From Plantago ovata (taxonomy: Eukaryota; Streptophyta; Magnoliopsida; Lamiales; Plantaginaceae), in contig CM051457.1 in assembly GCA_028274465.1 (NCBI GenBank), positions 111,785,982-111,849,981 on the forward strand: 64,000 nt of DNA. Reading direction: 5' to 3'. Positions within the stretch are counted from its first letter, which is position 1; every line of letters starts with the position of its first letter. A model generated the notes under the pieces. It had not been told where the DNA came from. It was given only the letters and a program-made list of their open reading frames with translations, and did not search any database. This document shows, piece after piece, positions 1 to 12,430 of this stretch. The translations under genes and the position numbers were made by a program.

Positions 1-635
1 ATTTGTTGATATCGACCGAAACAATCAACCAAAATCAATTTTCTCTGACTTTGTGCCACTAAGAACAAATTAATTTCATGGAGAAAAAAATAAAATTAAT
101 ATATACACACGACGACTAAAAATGTCAACATAACATAATTAGCATGGTACTCATATGAATCAACATACTTGAGTAAATATACAATTATATTTTATTTATT
201 TGATATTATTATTTACTTATTTTTTTTTAATTTTTTATTTTATTTTATTTTTTTTATTTTTTTATTTTTATTTATTTATTTTATTTTTTTTATGCAAACT
301 TACTATAGATGATGTGTTATAAATCTACAACTCCCATGACCCATCTTCAGGTACTCCTGGGTTATCGCTCATGTTACATAATACTTTTCTATGGTATGGT
401 TGCTCGTTTACTTCCGGATGAGCGTTACTTTCACATATCTCTACGTGTTTCCGACTAATCATCCTACACCGCATCCCTATCTCCTGAATTTTGTTCATAC
501 ACGGGTCACTACTTGCTGGTTGCATTGCATTTGAGTCTCTCTAGTTGTCTCCCCCAATTGACTCGATAAACTTCCGTATTCTTCGTCGTCTCCCTAGTCT
601 CGCCCAGTCATGAAGTAATGAAGTAAACTGAGTGG
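1..635. other. AT-rich spacer without a gene
   Basis: No coding exon was recognised. Positions about 181-292 are a T-rich low-complexity tract made of TTTTA and TTTAT runs. The rest is unremarkable AT-rich sequence up to the hAT-like element. Confidence 0.6.
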
Positions 636-1268
636 CAGTGGCGAACGCCGAATTTTATTTCAGGGGGAGCAAAAATATGTAAGATAATATTTTTCTAAAA
701 TTTAATAAGAAAAATATAACTATTATGTAAATTCAGTCTTTTTCAAATTTAACAATTATTCAACGTCATATTTTTCACATTCAAATGTACTTTATATTAA
801 ACAAAAATATCCCAAAATTGTAGAATTTGAATATAAAAGTTACATATGTTTCTACAAAAATATATTCACTAGATGGAAAAATATTGTATGGAAATGAAAA
901 CTTGAAAAGTGAACAATATAGAAAGTTAGAATTAAAGAGGAAAATAAAAATATAACACTAGAAAGTAAAAGAGAGAAAATGAAAAGGAAAAGTTAAAATG
1001 AAGAATAGGGAAGTAAAAATGAAAGAATGGAAAACAAGAACCAAACTAAAATAATGTAGAGAATGGGTGTCCAACTTGAGACACATGAGGAAGAGTAAGA
1101 TTTTGAAAGAAACACAAAGCTGTCAGGCGAAACAACATTTAGTGTTCACCCATCTACAATGAAAGTTTATTAACTAATTGTAAAACTGATATAATGGTAC
1201 ATTCACGTAAAAAATCCAGGGGCAGCACTTGAGGCCCCTTGCGCCTCGCCTTACTGTGCTCGCCCCTG
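636..1268. mobile_element. Non-autonomous hAT-like element with target duplication
   Basis: The left end begins CAGTGGCGAACG and the right end, read on the minus strand, begins CAGGGGCGAGCAC. These are imperfect terminal inverted repeats of the kind seen in plant hAT elements. The 7-bp sequence TGAGTGG lies directly outside both ends (629-635 and 1269-1275), close to the 8-bp duplication hAT transposases make. The 633-bp interior is AT-rich and encodes nothing recognisable, so it would depend on a transposase elsewhere. A diverged copy of its right end lies near 27.4 kb. Confidence 0.65.
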
Positions 1269-1275
1269 TGAGTGG

Positions 1276-2188
1276 TTGTTTCTTTTATGTATGTCAGGCT
1301 TTGTTTTACTTCAACTGGTATGTCAAGTATGAGCTCTACAAAGTTTTTAGATCCCTCACTCTGTATAGCCACTTCATACCAACATAATTGTTGTCTACAT
1401 TTTGTACTAGACGTCGACTCTCTCTTTAAAAAGTTACCTAACTTTTAAACGAACTCATATATTATAAAATCGATTTGGACCCTATCTGTAATAACCTGTA
1501 CATTTTTATACGACTTTTACGGAGTAGACGATATTCATTTGGAGGTGAAAAGTATATAGGCTTAAGTTGACGGTTTTAGACTTGATCAGTTGTTACTTTA
1601 TAGATTGATAGATCAATTTGGGCTTAGTCGATATTTTATGGACCGACAATGGACACGGGCTAGAGTAATTGATTGTTGACGGGACTTTGACAGAAGTAAA
1701 GGCCCAAAGGATTAACTGAAGAGGTAATTTTAGGTTAGTAACTTCCTCATTTTTCCATGAGGCCGTCTGACTAACCGTAGCATCAAAGCCGCAAGAAATT
1801 GCAGTACGGTGGTATGAGGCAGAAGTTATTGAGCAATGACTCATCAAACCATTAAGTTGGTACAGTAATTAGTACTCATATTAATTAAGGTACGTATATT
1901 TGGCATTTGGGGATGATTTTTTTACTTGTTAATTCCGTATTGTTATAGTGATTCTAATAATATTGTCATTTTGGCTTGAGGTCACTGTGTCAATGGAATT
2001 GAGGGGAATGTCAAGTTTTTCCGGTTGATTTTAAGTTGATGTTGATCGTTCGTTGTTATTGATTTGAATAGGTAAGGGATATTCTGACACTAAAACATTT
2101 TTTTTTTTTGGTAAATAAATGTATTCCGTTCCTAGACAGTATCAAACGAAGAAAATGTACAATTGGGGGAGGAGGTACATCCCGAAGG
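1276..2188. other. Spacer upstream of the ALG8-like exon
   Basis: No recognisable exon. A conventional ALG8 gene would have its upstream exons here unless the intron is longer than 2 kb. A T-run precedes the ALG8-like frame at 2099-2109. Confidence 0.5.
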
Positions 2189-2494
2189 CCACCGATTAAA
2201 GTTATACTTCTGCTACTATGCTATTATGCTGTTCTGATGTGGTTTGGTTTTTCCTCGCGATTTCCTGCAAGAAGTACACCAAGTGCATCTTCAAACGGAA
2301 CAGACCCCAAATTAGCCACTCCTGCTTTTGATATCGGGTGGATAGGAAAGTGTTACCTGGTCGGCTTGTTCCTGGTTGAGATATGGGGACAGTTTCTGCA
2401 TCCCGTTGTGTTCGGTGACAAGCTTCCGTTTCTACCACTTATGATAATGTCCATATATTGTGCGCTGGGAGTGATGTACTCCTGGATTTGGTAA
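2189..2494 (+). CDS. ALG8-like alpha-1,3-glucosyltransferase, C-terminal exon (partial or pseudogene)
   Basis: The frame encodes about 100 residues ending at a TAA. It contains the hydrophobic stretch IKVILLLLCYYAVLMWFG, then FDIGWIGKCYLVGLFLVEIW and LPFLPLMIMSIYCALGVMYSW. The order and residues match the C-terminus of human and plant ALG8 (FNWMETFYLLG..., [21 protein letters not shown]). ALG8 is the ER enzyme that adds the second glucose to the dolichol-linked N-glycan precursor. The roughly 400 upstream residues, including the catalytic loop, are not found in the 2.1 kb available. This is therefore either the last exon after a very long intron or a 5'-truncated copy. The open frame extends upstream to an ATG at 2108, but residues 1-27 look non-homologous. 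From memory, Arabidopsis also has ALG8 beside chloroplast CPN10, so the pairing may be ancestral. Confidence 0.7.
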   Translation, partial: PPIKVILLLLCYYAVLMWFGFSSRFPARSTPSASSNGTDPKLATPAFDIGWIGKCYLVGLFLVEIWGQFLHPVVFGDKLPFLPLMIMSIYCALGVMYSWIW

Positions 2495-3112
2495 CTTAGA
2501 GAGATCACTTAGACCCATTAGTTTTTAGATGCGCCGTCTTAAGCGTCTTACGGAAAGACACACATCTGAGGAGAGGCATAGATTTTTGTTGTAATTTTGT
2601 AATACTGCTTTTGATCTTAAATGTAATTGAAAGAATTGCTGATTTGTAATTTCTTTGACAAATAAGTTGAACAAATTTCAAGCACAAAAGATTAGGTTAG
2701 GTTAGAAACCAAGATTCAGTTGGGGACTGAACTCTCAAGAAGTCTAAATTTTGAGTACTATACTAAATCCGTACGGTTTCCATAAATACACCTGAACTAT
2801 GTTGCATGCATCTTATCCTGGAAATAAAGTGGTCCTAACTTTTCGCTGTTCCCATGTTTTCCTTTCACTTTAATTTGTGGGGACTTTCAGTTAATTTTGC
2901 TATTGATATTTGATTCAACTACTCATTTTAATTTGCCCCCTGTTCCAGTTCAACTAAGCTAGAGGATATATGTAGTGCTCCAAACTGGACATCTACAAGG
3001 CCTGCTTCCCAAAATTTGATGATAGAATCTAACAGGTACTGTTGTTATTAATTATTATGTGAGAGTTCGGATCCAAAAGGTTCAAGTTCGACTTGTTCAA
3101 TATGATGATGAA
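2495..3112. other. 3' flank of the ALG8-like exon
   Basis: No gene is seen. An AATAAA-type signal at about 2821-2827 could serve as a poly(A) signal for the ALG8-like transcript. Confidence 0.4.
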
Positions 3113-3415
3113 GTCGAGCTCGATTCTCTTTTCAAACTTTTTCTACTAATGAGTCGAGTTAATCAATAGGTTTGGTAAGACACGTGACACAGTAATACAT
3201 GACACGTATAAAAGTTCGAGCTCGAATCTCTTTTCAAACTCCTACCAACGAACCGAGTTACTCGATAGTTTCAGTAAGACACATGACATATGGCACGTAA
3301 AAAGGGTCCGAGCTTGTTAGATGAGGTATTTGAATCGAGCTCGAGTCTATTTTCAAATCATTTTCTACTGACGAGTCAATCTACTCGATAATAAGACACG
3401 TAACACATAACACAT
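3113..3415. repeat. Three degenerate tandem units of about 100-120 bp
   Basis: Each unit starts with TCGAGCTCGA (at 3114, 3216 and 3335). Each continues with TCT(C/A)TTTTCAAA, then a (C/G)GAGT(C/T)-rich stretch, and ends with AAGACACGTGACACA-like sequence. The spacings are 102 and 119 bp. The copies are clearly diverged, so the amplification is old. No coding content is apparent. Confidence 0.7.
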
Positions 3416-4812
3416 CCATACATACAAAAAGAGGCAGATATGTTCCCATAGTTTGTTGTGCAGAACTGCAGATTGAGAGCATGCGGAGCGTAACACAAAA
3501 GCAACATCATTACAATTTTACATATAACATAGTCGCGAGTGATATGTGATGTGCGGCATGTGCCTGACTTGGGTATGAGTATGTTTCATCCGTTCATCGG
3601 AATAAACTATTCAATGTCAATTCTTTACTTCATAGTACTATGATAATGACTATATAATAAAGCAAGCATGGTCTTTTAAAAGTGCATATTGTAATTATTT
3701 ATGCATAATTGAGTCTGGATATAGTACAGATATAAATAGGTGATAATGTTGTGATAAATAAATGCCGTTGTGTTTGTGGTAACACGATCCCAATTGAATG
3801 TTGTGGGCTGGCAGAATTTGCAAACCTGGCTAACCTAAGTAATTCATCTCCAACATCTTTCATCCAAATCCAAAATATTACTTATAATGTTAATGTTGTT
3901 TAGAATATCCGCTGGCTCCACCAGTTTATTGTTCTTCAACATCTCGACCACAAAAACTACCTATTTCAACAAATCTAACTCCCAAAGGTTATGTTCTCTT
4001 TATCTAAACAACACTGAACTAATCTAAATTTACTTGCAGTATAAAAACTAACTAAACAAATTTAAATTGAACCAAACTCAATAATAATTTTTCAGATGAA
4101 AATAAAATGAGAAAATTTAACTATTGATGTCACACTAGAAAGTTTAGCAATTTACGGATATCAATTATTGATAACCAACTCAAATGATCACATCTAAATA
4201 TGGATCAGTGTACAATGGATATGGCCATTTCTTTTTATTCATGATAAGTACCACAAACCTCCACATTGGAGCAAAGGATCGTGCTTTTATTTGTACATGC
4301 ATGTCAATTTGGTTCCTTCAATTGTTCTAAGTTACTTGCTTTCCAAAAGCCAAAGTTGTCTGGCAATGTAAGTCAAACTAGCTTGCGTTTTGCTCTATAC
4401 ATTGCAGCAGCTTCTTAGCTTCTCATCTACTTATTCTGCTACATTCTCATGGATATTGCCCGATTTCAATGGTACAAAAAAGTTAAAGTTACTTCTTGCC
4501 TAAGGATAATTAACCCTTTTAAGAGATGTCAAATTCTTATCAAAATTTAGCTTAAATAATATACCACCCCTATTTTGGCGCACTATCTTACATTACATGT
4601 ACTGTCAGTGGTTTGACAGAACAAGCTGATAAGTATCAATTGGTCGTTGATCAGCCACTTGGTGTTGTAAAAATCTATTTATCGTACTCTTATACCAATC
4701 GCCTTATTCACTGAAACAAACATATAAAAGTATAATTCAGGCATCTTATATAAAAGAATGTAATAATACACATCTAAAGATTGTATATTAACACACATAT
4801 TAGTCTTTATCA
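3416..4812. other. AT-rich spacer
   Basis: No exon, tRNA or element ends were recognised on either strand. The last few hundred bases would hold the 3' untranslated region of the minus-strand A/B-barrel gene. Confidence 0.5.
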
Positions 4813-5219
4813 TCATCTTAAGCATTCAGCAGTAGGCTTGATGCCAACAGCTGGGAAGTCCAGGAAAACCTTCTTCTCAATTGCATTTGTGAACTTCGAT
4901 AAGAATTGGACACGATTCGGATGGTTAGCAAACACCAGGAAATCATCCTTGCTCTCGAATGTTATCATGAACGCATGCGTGAATCCTTGTCTTAGCATTT
5001 CATCACTCTCAATGTCCTCTCCCCTGTATGCAAATATCAATTTTACCCGATAAGTAACTAAAAACTGTACTAAAAGCTCGAACTTATAAAGAAGACGTAC
5101 CAAACAAAGGACTTAATGATGTCCAATTCCGTAACAAGTTTCTCAACCCCTCTGAGAACATCTTCCACATTACTATCTTCCTTAAACTTGACTAGCACCA
5201 AATGGTTAAATCCAACCAT
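4813..5219 (-). CDS. Stress-response A/B-barrel domain protein (HS1/Dabb type)
   Basis: Two exons on the minus strand, 5101-5219 and 4813-5023, are joined through a GTACGT..ACAG intron that splits a TGG codon. The product is 109 residues, beginning MVGFNHLVLVKFKED. It continues through LVTELDIIKSFVWGED, TFESKDDFLVFANHP and FLDFPAV. These are the hallmarks of the dimeric alpha-beta barrel (Dabb) family, including the N-terminal HLVLVKFK strand and the central Y/F-A-HP-HV/RV motif. Arabidopsis HS1 is also 109 residues, so the length is complete. Members are small stable cytosolic proteins; HS1 has antimicrobial activity and others are stress-induced, but their molecular function is mostly unknown. 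Start and stop are clear and no damage is visible. Confidence 0.9.
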
Positions 5220-7516
5220 ATTTAATTCTCTGCACTGACTAGTTTATAGTTTATACACCAAAAACTCCACATAACATTCAATTTATAGGCGTTTCTTATC
5301 AAAAAGACAAAAAGAAATATTGACAAGCACATACGTGAGTTATTTTCTATTCACATTTTTGTCTAGACTTTCATGTAATATTAAAGTTAGAAAAATACAT
5401 TAAAGTCTTTGTAATATTTGTAAAATCCAGTAAAAGTGAAAACAATCTTAAAGTATATACAATTACTACATGAAAAAAGTGTTATGTAATCTCAAAAGTG
5501 GCTCTCGAGGTGATTGTTCATCTTTCAAGCTCTACTTTAATGATCTAGTGGATATAATTTACTCGTTAATTAATGATCAGGACCGTTCTTTTGATCTTTA
5601 TAAGTATTTACTTAATTCAGTTTTTTTAGTTGTTTTTACCTTATAAATAAAATAAATTTAGTTCAAATCAGTTATATTCAAACGAAGATATATAATAAAA
5701 ACTATAGATATCTATTTGTCTTTTTAGACCGTTCAATGGCTATAAATTGAATCGGAAAACTACATAGAATTGATATATATGTTATTAAAAAATTATGAAA
5801 AATAAAATAGAGGGATTGTGATCAACTACGATCCAGTTCCAGTGTCAAATTAATTAATTATTAATATTTCATTTTTGCAGTCATGATACAGATATATATA
5901 GACCATAAAGAAGACTAGAAGAATGAATGGCAATAGCGATGTGTGAACGGAATTATTGATTGACATTGTAAACCGAAACACCAAAATCCCAATGTGATAT
6001 ACTACATATTTTACAATTAATATTCCGCCATTTAATACTCCTAATAATCACCAACTATATATAGTGTACATGTTTTGCTCTGCCTCTGCCACGCATCTCC
6101 TCCATGCCATACTTTCCTCCTCTTCTTCATCTCCATAAAAAAGTGGTTAGGGCGGGAGTCGGGGAAGAAATATGGAATTTCGGATTCAACATGATATTTT
6201 TTAACATTCCATCCCATCCTAAACATTGTTGGGACTTTTGGCATCTGGATTTTGGGTTTCCGTATACGAGAATTTAAGGTTCCGTTTTTATTTCTGTGTT
6301 TCTATACACGAAACATAATTATGATCGGGAATTTATTAGAATCCTATATCAAACACTCATCCCCGAGAAAGATCATAACATTTAAAAAAAAAAAAAGAAA
6401 AAAAAAAAAGAAATAAATAAATGAATGTAGCCCAGCAGTTGATTGAAGTTAAATATTTGTAGACAAAAGCCTTAAATACTCTACCCCCTTGGCTATTCAA
6501 TTCCTTCACCGGATCTCCTCCTACTATATCTCAACTTCAATTTCACAAAACATATATGCGTACGTACACAACTACTTGCATTGCCACCTCAATCTAACTG
6601 CCTACACACTTACATCTTTTATGGTATTACATTAATTAAGACATGTACGCCCCATCTCCTAAATCTTTTCTCATCATTATAACCATGTTTATTTGGATCC
6701 TACACAAAAGTCCTCTCTACATATCATGAATGTGATTATCCATAGCCGCTGATATATAGAATGACTGAAATCTTAATTGAAATGTCATGCTCATGATAAA
6801 TAAAATGTAAGTATTTAGTTGAAAAGTTGATTGATTGCTAAAAGAAAAAGAAAAAGAAAATGACCAGGAGTACTAATCAAATATATTAATCATACTTACT
6901 AAACTGACTTATTTATAGTGAAATAAAATTAATTCACCCCTCATAAATTGTTGACAAATAAGTCCATGTTAAGTTAAACTAACCTTTTATTATCTACCTA
7001 AATGAAATGATCATACTACAACTATAATAAGTACACAAAGCAAACTTATATAGTATTTCGATGATCACTGATCGAAATAAGTTGATTAAATCATTTCATA
7101 TTTTTGTTTGATTCAAACTAAATAAATTAAAATTCGACTAAAATAAACTCATCTGAATTGCTCTAAATTAAAATGGAACCAGTCTAAGACTCTGTTTTCT
7201 TTGTCTGAAAAAGTTTGAACTGAACTGATCTGAATTTAACAGATTCAAACCGAACTGAAGTTATTTGTAGTACAAAATAATATTAACCAAATCTAAACTG
7301 ATCTGAACTGAATTTATTTTTATCAAAATTTGCATATAAAAATAACATATCCTAAACCAAAATAAACCAGAAAGCTGGAGTGGTACTAGAAGTCTAGAAC
7401 TATACTCACCACTTTTTCCAACAAAACAAAAACAGTTCCTCCTTAAATCCATCACAACAACCTTCCACCAACAACAATAAATACCATTCTCCCACCCCCA
7501 AAAAAACCCTTCTCCC
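5220..7516. other. AT-rich spacer
   Basis: No gene recognised. Low-complexity A/G tracts lie at 6380-6420 and 6838-6862. The last 200 bases would hold the promoter of the ATL4-like gene, but no convincing TATA box was identified. Confidence 0.5.
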
Positions 7517-7580
7517 CCTCTTTCTCTCTCTAAAACACACTCCCAAACCACCACTCCCATCTCTCTCTCTCTCTCTCTAA
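7517..7580 (+). promoter_or_regulatory. Pyrimidine-rich leader (CT microsatellite) before the ATL4-like gene
   Basis: The sequence directly before the ATG is almost pure pyrimidine with two CT runs, the second ending only a few bases before the start codon. CT-rich 5' leaders are common in plant genes. Any effect on transcription start or translation here is inference. Confidence 0.5.
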
Positions 7581-7586
7581 ACCACC

Positions 7587-8537
7587 ATGTCTTCATACTC
7601 CTTCCCACCACCACTTTACACCACTCCCCCCTCACCACCCTCCTCCTCCACTTCCTCCATAATCATCGTCATAATCATCATCGCCTCCGCCATCATCGTC
7701 TCCGTCCTCATCTACCTCCTCCTCCAGCTCCTCTCGCGCAAATTCCACCGCTCCTTCCGCACACACTCCGACGCCGTCATCTTCTCCTCCGCCGCCACCG
7801 CCGACTCCGACACTACAACAACAACAACAACAAACCTACTCACCTCACTCCCTCACTTCACTTTCAGCTCCCTCGGCGGAAACCTAACCTCCGCCGACTG
7901 CGCCGTCTGCCTATCCAAATTCCAACCCCACGACCAGCTCCGTCTGCTCCCCCTCTGCTGCCACGCGTTCCACTCTGATTGCATCGACTCCTGGATTCTA
8001 ACCAATCAGACATGCCCTCTCTGCAGGTCCATGGCCTTCCCCTCTGACGCCGACCTACTCGATAAAATCCAACGAACTAACACCAACAGCAACAGTAACA
8101 GCTTCCGGATTGAGATCGGGAGCGTGAGCAACAGACGAACTAATAACGAAGACGAATCTGCTGCAATAGGTTCGAGATCATACTCCATAGGAGGCTCCTT
8201 CGAGTACATTGTCGACGAGAACGGCTACGAGGTGTCACTGAGTTCGGTCTCGGTTTCTCGAGCTTCGATGGATAATAATAATAATAATAATAATAAGGTC
8301 GACGGAGCATCATTTCCGCCGGAGAGTTTGGCGGCGGAGGTGGCGGCGGGGAGTGGGAGGAATTGGCTGAGGGATTATATTGACAGGGCCTCGTCGTCGT
8401 TTCGGGGGTCGTCGGGGAGGTTTTTTTCGGGGAGTAGTAGGCGGAATGAGAGTGTTGTAACCGTGGAGGAACTGGAGGCGAATAACCGTGCCGGAGAAGA
8501 GATCACGGAGTATTTCCGGTGGTTCTCGGGGTACTAG
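7587..8537 (+). CDS. ATL4-like RING-H2 E3 ubiquitin ligase
   Basis: Single-exon gene of 316 residues. A Ser/Pro-rich N-terminus is followed by one transmembrane segment (about residues 25-48, Ile/Val-rich), then a basic stretch. A RING-H2 domain spans residues 105-146 (C-x2-C, CCHAFH, C-x2-C; C3H2C3 pattern with the DxW signature at DSW). The ATL-type segment LPHFTFSSLGG lies just before the RING. Beyond the RING, the phrases FRIEIGSVS, YSIGGSFEYIVD, RNWLRDYIDR, SSGRFFSGSSRR and GEEITEYFRWFSG match Arabidopsis ATL4 from memory, well outside the domain. ATL proteins recruit E2 enzymes at endomembranes or the plasma membrane to ubiquitinate targets, often in defence or stress. An AAT microsatellite at 8273-8296 encodes a poly-Asn run. 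The frame is intact. Confidence 0.93.
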   Translation: MSSYSFPPPLYTTPPSPPSSSTSSIIIVIIIIASAIIVSVLIYLLLQLLSRKFHRSFRTHSDAVIFSSAATADSDTTTTTTTNLLTSLPHFTFSSLGGNLTSADCAVCLSKFQPHDQLRLLPLCCHAFHSDCIDSWILTNQTCPLCRSMAFPSDADLLDKIQRTNTNSNSNSFRIEIGSVSNRRTNNEDESAAIGSRSYSIGGSFEYIVDENGYEVSLSSVSVSRASMDNNNNNNNKVDGASFPPESLAAEVAAGSGRNWLRDYIDRASSSFRGSSGRFFSGSSRRNESVVTVEELEANNRAGEEITEYFRWFSGY

Positions 8538-11500
8538 CATTGATGATGTTAAGTGTAGGGGTATATTGGTCATTTTACTATATTATATTAGTTCCTTTTG
8601 TGCATATACATATATTACGATCATCTGTGGTTAAAATTAGGAAATGATAAATGAAATGCCTGATTTTTTTCCTTCTAATTGGGAAATGGGAAAATTGGGT
8701 GGAACTTATTGTTATGATCTCATTGTCTTTAAATAGTCGATGACTAAGGCAAAATTGTCTTAGTGAAACATAACTACTTTTTTGGTGTACACTTCCATTT
8801 TTTTCTAAAAGTATTACTCATCATTTTGGGGAAATTTCCCAATGATTCTTTTACTTTTATCTTGATAAATTTTTATTTGTTCGGATTGACTTCCATCTAC
8901 TTCAAAATCTAAATTTTTCTTTGTCAAAATATAATATTCATGATTTCATAATACAATTTTGGGGAAAAAAAATTACGTAAGCTTGAGGTCGGTTGAGGAT
9001 GAGGTCAAAATGCCCATTTATTGCCGCTCAACAGATATTGCTTACGTACAATTTATTGTGCAAAAATCCTTGAATATTACAAGTACTTGAAATATCAATT
9101 TATTTGAAAATATGGTATCATTTTTAATTGATATATTACATGCTTCTTTTTATTCTTTTTTCCATATGTTTAGGAAATATTCTTTCCAAATTTTCATGAT
9201 ACATTTCCGGGGTAGTTCACTAGTTCTGTATTGACTCTTCCTTCATAGTCCAAGCTTAGACAAAATTTTGTTAGTGAAATAGTACTAGTAGTGAATTATT
9301 TTGTGGATTATTATGGGGGTTATTGCTTGGTGGCTTCTAAATCTTGAGGTCAGATGATCAGTACAAAAGTGTCAACTTCTAAGGCATATTGGTCATTTCC
9401 AAGTACAGTTTGTGTTCTGTTTTTGTATTTGTTATGTTCCGCCATTTATGAAATTTTCTCTCCATAAGATGTAGTTACTGAAACGCGTGATTTGGTGTAA
9501 TTTTTCATAATTACGGATTTTTAAATGAAAAGGGCATAGACGTATAGTTAGTACATCCTCTAATTGGGTCGATATTATACAGTTGTGCTAATATTCGGTA
9601 ACTAACTCAATTGTTTTGTGGATTATTTTTGTTGTGTTTACTTGCAAATTAGATGATCATTGCTTGATGATTTCAAAATCTTGGATGAGGTCAAAGGAAC
9701 CCATTCCTTGAAACTCGTGAATTTTTCTTACGAGTTGACTTTTATGTAAAATATATAGTAATTAATTGTCACTACAAAAAAAAATCAAAAAGTTTGGAGT
9801 ATTTTCCACAATTGCAATTGGTTTTTCTACTTACTTTCAAATAAAAAGTCAATAAAATTGTTGAACTATATTTCAGGTTTAGGCTCAATTTAGATGACAT
9901 TACTACACCTGTTCACATAATACACGTATCTAAGTTAGTGATTAAATAATTTTATTAACACTTTTTTATAAGTTAGCTGATAAATTCGTGTTAAAGAGTA
10001 AGAATTATTTAGTATTACGGTAAAAACAAAGAAAGAAAGAACACCATGGTCAATTTGACCTTGGTAAATGGGATAAACAAAAGACAGAATAAGATAAGTG
10101 ATACTGTGCTTGTCTTTGTGTTATGTTGTAGTAATACAGTCCTATATACTAGAACTAGTTTATAGTTTCTACATTCCATTCTGCACCAACCAGCTTCTAC
10201 TTGTACATGTGAATGAATCCACCTCTTGCTGATTCACTAACTATTTTATTTTTGCTACAATAATCCATAATGTGGTCCAACTATATTAAGCTAGGCTTAA
10301 ATTATTTATTATGTAATGATTATAATTAATTAATTAATTAATATAAACCCCTATAAACATGGATCTAAGGTCATGCAGTTTCTCTGTTTCCAGCAAGCTT
10401 AACTAGTGATGTTTTCGTGCAACACTTTGTTTTTTTATTACATATGACTTGGGCTGCTAGAACACTGCAGACAAGTAAAGAGTTAAAATGCCATTTTTAT
10501 GTACCTAAGCTAAAGTAAGTTGCATATTAGTGACATATTTACAATAACAATTTCAATAAGTAATTTACATATCTTTAACTTCTAGTTTTGTGACAGACAA
10601 GTACAATATTCACCTTTTTGTTTTATTCATGAGGAGAAGATAAAGTGATAAACAAAGCAGATAAAGAATCTCAGGTCCAAATACTAGCTCCAAGCCAGTG
10701 ATAGTTGATCTAACCTAGTTGTTACTTTGAACAATGACATGAGAGGAAAAAAGAGAGAAAGAGAAGGAAAATAGGATTTCGACTTTTAGGGATCGGTCTG
10801 AAAGTGGCGTCCATTTGACTAAAAAAGACAAGAAGAGAAAATGGGAAGGTCCGAAAAAAGCCTTTCCACGAATTTTTATATAAAGATAGAATTCATCATG
10901 AATGGATCGTGAACGAAGAGTCTCTTAGTCTTTTTGCTCATTTCTCCCTATTTGGAGAACACAAAGGGGGAGTTTGCACATATGTTTGCACCAATGCTAA
11001 AAGGAAATTCACCAAACAAACTTCTAAAATTTTCTAAAATTGCTTCATTTTGGCGAGTGAGTGGTTTTTTTATCTTGTGACTCTTGTCGGGTTTTGAAAT
11101 GTTACAACCATTAAAACCACATCTTCTTCCGATCTTCCGATGATCGATCCTAATTCATAAGATGTGCTCCATTCTTCGGTTCCAAATTAACAAATCGAAA
11201 TCCACAAATAAGTAATATCAAATTCTCATATTAGCATCAAAAGCATAATCAGTGCCGAGTTTGCAATTCAATCATATGAAAATAGGGATATAGGTAAATT
11301 CTCTTATAAAATCAGTTTTACACTTAACAAGAAGTACCATTAGTTAGATTGGTGCTTAATTAAGTAATTCAGTTGGCTGTTTATGTGACTTTGGCGAAAG
11401 TGTAAAAGCAAATATTTTCTCATGAATTCAACAGTAAAATTTTAATATATTTTATTTTATTATATATAAGTAGAGATGAAATTTGAATTTAAATAGAACT

Positions 11501-11942
11501 ATTAAATTTTTTATTATGTTACTACAGAGTACTAGTATTAGAATGGGCAATCCAGCTTAATTTGTTTGGACCAGAGAAATTTCAAACTCAAGCCCAAGAC
11601 TCTAAGCCCATACCAAGGCAGCGATTTGCTCAGAAACGTTAGTGAGAACTAAGCTTTCATTTAGTTCGGGAATTAGTAAAATGACGTCGTATTAGAGCGG
11701 AAACTACGAAATGTTCAGCAAATTTGCGAATGGGACGAACAGCGCGCTCGATTCTCCACGTATTAGGTAATCATCTCCCCATCTTCACTTTGCCTTATCT
11801 TATCCATGGCATCTTTTCTCTTCAGAGTTCAGAGTACAACTCTTATGAAGCTCTTTCATTCAATCCTTTCAAATTAACCAGAACCAGGGTACAACAATCT
11901 TTCACTGCACGAGCTAAAACCTCTCTTTCTCTCGCCTTATCC
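8538..11942. other. Long AT-rich spacer with weak internal repetition
   Basis: No gene recognised over 3.4 kb. Phrases such as TTTTGTGGATTATT, ATTGCTTG(A/G)TG, (A)AATCTTG and GAGGTCA recur in order near 8.98, 9.30 and 9.61-9.69 kb. This suggests an old partial duplication. The last 60 bases before 11943 resemble the 5' leader of the chloroplast Cpn10 gene. Confidence 0.45.
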
Positions 11943-12430
11943 ATGGCGTCGTCTTCTCTCCTCAACCTAGCGAATCCTTTCACTTCTTCTCACAGAGTAG
12001 ACTTCCCTTCCTCAACAGGTTAATCGCATTATTTAAAATATTCTCACTCACACTCGTATCATTGGTTAATAATTTTAGTTTCTGTTTTTGCTTCTGAGCA
12101 GGTTTTAGGACTAATTCGCTCAGACTAAGTGCAATTGCGAAGAAATACGAACTGACTAAGGTTTTGTTCTACCTTTTACTATTTAGTTTGATTTTACTGA
12201 AAGTTTAATCAATTCATTGGACTGGAGATTGGAGCTAGGTTTGTTGCTCTTATGGTTATAGGCTGCATTGCAACTTTGTGTATTGTTGAGCAATTATTTG
12301 TCGCTATTGTTATGTTCTGAATTGGCTTGTGTACTTTTGTAGAATGGTTATAGCCTTATACATTTACATTTAGTTGACAGTGTGCTATGATTAAGAGTTT
12401 TAGTAGGATTGAGCCAAATTGGTTTTTATA
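11887..12430 (+). repeat. Partial copy of the Cpn10 gene 5' region, donor of the bL19c leader exons
   Basis: Homology to 24352-24985 begins in the leader (shared GGTACAACA, CTTTCACTGCA/CCTTCACTGCA, GCTAAAACCTCT, CCTTATCCATGGCGTCG). It covers exons 1 and 2 with identical lengths (76 and 59 nt) and the same splice positions. It continues in non-coding DNA: 12310-12430 aligns with intron 3 of Cpn10 (24854-24985), sharing phrases such as TTCTGAAT, TTTGTAGA and ACATTTA. Cpn10 exon 3 has no intact counterpart; a possible scrap is GGAGCTAG near 12231. This shows a genomic copy spanning at least exon 1 to intron 3, not a retrocopy. Confidence 0.8.

Noticed and set aside
7261-7638. Minus-strand open frame across the ATL4-like promoter and leader
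   Set aside because: It is a shadow of the CT-rich leader and has low-complexity Arg/Glu content.
10787-10960. Possible organellar DNA insertion upstream of bL19c
   Set aside because: The base composition is slightly different, but no organelle gene could be recognised.
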